From assembly GCA_015493635.1 (NCBI GenBank), contig WGCU01000005.1, forward strand, positions 1 to 46,049: a stretch of 46,049 bases of DNA. Reading direction: 5' to 3'. The stretch is from Spirochaetaceae bacterium (GTDB lineage Bacteria; Spirochaetota; Spirochaetia; B11-G9). The number at the start of each line of letters is the position of its first letter. The first letter of the stretch is position 1. Made by a program: the position numbers and the translations under genes. This document shows, piece after piece, positions 45,771-46,049 of the stretch. Below the pieces are notes generated by a model, which worked only from the letters and a program-made list of their open reading frames with translations, ran no database searches and was not told the origin of the DNA.

Positions 45771-45903
45771 TAGAGTCTTTAAACTCCCTAAAAAATTCAG
45801 GGACTCCCGCAGGGGTTTCCCCTACACCCTGATAAAAAGGAGCCCTGCCTCCCCCCTTTCCCGCAATGGGAGCAAGCAGACGGTCTTTGATACCGGCAAA
45901 AGT
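45763..45903 (-). pseudogene. 3' remnant of an AlaX-like alanyl-tRNA editing gene
   Basis: From about 45903 down to a TAA at 45763-45765 the minus strand reads a protein-like tail of about 46 residues: TFAGIKDRLLAPIAGKGG, then GRAPFYQGVGETPAGVPEFF, then REFKDSIR. The GKGGGRAPFYQG motif is the DHHA1-type glycine-rich end of AlaX/AlaRS editing proteins. Upstream the frame runs directly into the end hairpin of an IS200/IS605 element and then a TAG at 45943-45945, so the gene is cut by the insertion. The 5' part would lie beyond the window. Truncated tRNA editing could be tolerated if another AlaRS or AlaX copy exists. Confidence 0.65.
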
Positions 45904-45909
45904 CAACAA

Positions 45910-45928
45910 CCACCCCCAGAGGAGGTGG
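45910..45928 (-). repeat. Subterminal hairpin of the IS200/IS605 element
   Basis: On the minus strand CCACCTCC-TCT-GGGGGTGG forms an 8-bp stem with one T-G wobble and a 3-base loop. TnpA of this family recognises such an imperfect hairpin as single-stranded DNA near the right end. Confidence 0.6.
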
Positions 45929-45942
45929 CTTGCGGCGGGCCT

Positions 45943-46049
45943 CTAAAAGAGGCCAAATTCTCTCTGCTGACTCTCTTCGAGCCGCTCATTCTCTTCCTGA
46001 TATTTAACATATCTCCTTATTTTATCTTCATCCAAGCCTATTGTACTTA
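45943..46049 (-). CDS. tnpA: IS200/IS605 transposase TnpA, C-terminal fragment (runs off the window)
   Basis: The last 35 codons are visible, ending at TAG 45943-45945. The residues read STIGLDEDKIRRYVKYQEE, then NERLEESQQREFGLF. The helix G-L-D-E-x-K-I-R-x-Y-V-x-x-Q-E is the characteristic C-terminal helix of the Y1 HUH transposase, which carries out strand transfer of single-stranded DNA. The catalytic tyrosine and HUH motif lie outside the window, so activity cannot be judged. Confidence 0.75.
   Translation of the reverse strand, partial: STIGLDEDKIRRYVKYQEENERLEESQQREFGLF

Larger units (their letters stand above)
45900..46049 (-). mobile_element. IS200/IS605-family element, right end
   Basis: The right part of an IS200/IS605-type insertion: the tnpA 3' end at 45943-46049, a stem-loop at 45910-45928, then a short TTGTTGACT stretch that is probably the cleavage end. 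The exact junction near 45895-45905 cannot be fixed without the empty site. Such elements have no terminal inverted repeats, which fits the absence of any here. Confidence 0.65.

Overview
The window is bacterial chromosome of moderate GC, dense in genes, with no rRNA, tRNA, CRISPR array or phage block that I can see. Flagellar chaperone genes beside polA, a free-standing ODP-type diiron domain, receiver/PEP-synthase-like and NADP-glutamate dehydrogenase genes, and many carbohydrate ABC/Gfo-Idh-MocA genes fit a free-living or gut anaerobic spirochaete (Spirochaetota). That assignment is an inference from gene content, not from a marker gene.

Region 1 (1-16970) is housekeeping and signalling. 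A membrane-anchored OmpA-domain protein (+) converges on a long minus-strand series. In transcription order this is: an ODP-GAF-GGDEF diguanylate cyclase, a PIN-PhoH ATPase, a secreted beta-propeller/NodB-like protein with a degraded active site, fliS, a FlgN-like protein, polA, coaE, a SPOR-domain protein and a lysine 2,3-aminomutase-family radical SAM enzyme. Divergent from the cyclase is a 988-residue receiver-plus-PEP-synthase-ATP-grasp protein, followed by gdhA with a clear promoter and terminator.

Region 2 (17045-45770) is a 29-kb carbohydrate-catabolism island. It holds an alpha/beta-hydrolase coupled to an orphan galactitol-type PTS IIC. Next is a nine-gene minus-strand operon: binding protein, two permeases, two Gfo/Idh oxidoreductases, two TIM-barrel isomerases, a NagB-like protein and a PIG-L deacetylase. 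A lone AAA/DUF4143 ATPase and an AraC regulator with a cytoplasmic sulfatase follow. A second long minus-strand operon carries Gfo/Idh, class III aminotransferase, NagA-like, DsdA-like, PfkB kinase, MtlD, a CBM9-like protein and a URO-D-like methyltransferase, under a divergent ROK regulator. A HAD phosphatase and a 2-hydroxyacid dehydrogenase end the island. Together these suggest import, desulfation, deacetylation, redox isomerisation, deamination and phosphorylation of an unusual, probably sulfated amino-sugar glycoside. No single known pathway matches the whole set.

Region 3 (45763-46049) is a disrupted locus. The 3' end of an AlaX-like tRNA-editing gene lies against the right end of an IS200/IS605 element, of which the TnpA C-terminus and end hairpin are visible.

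At several single or first genes (187, 12474, 19542, 30445, 30635) a -10-like hexamer sits 6-7 nt before the start codon and no Shine-Dalgarno is visible. Neighbouring genes mostly have strong AGGAG sites. This suggests a set of leaderless mRNAs.
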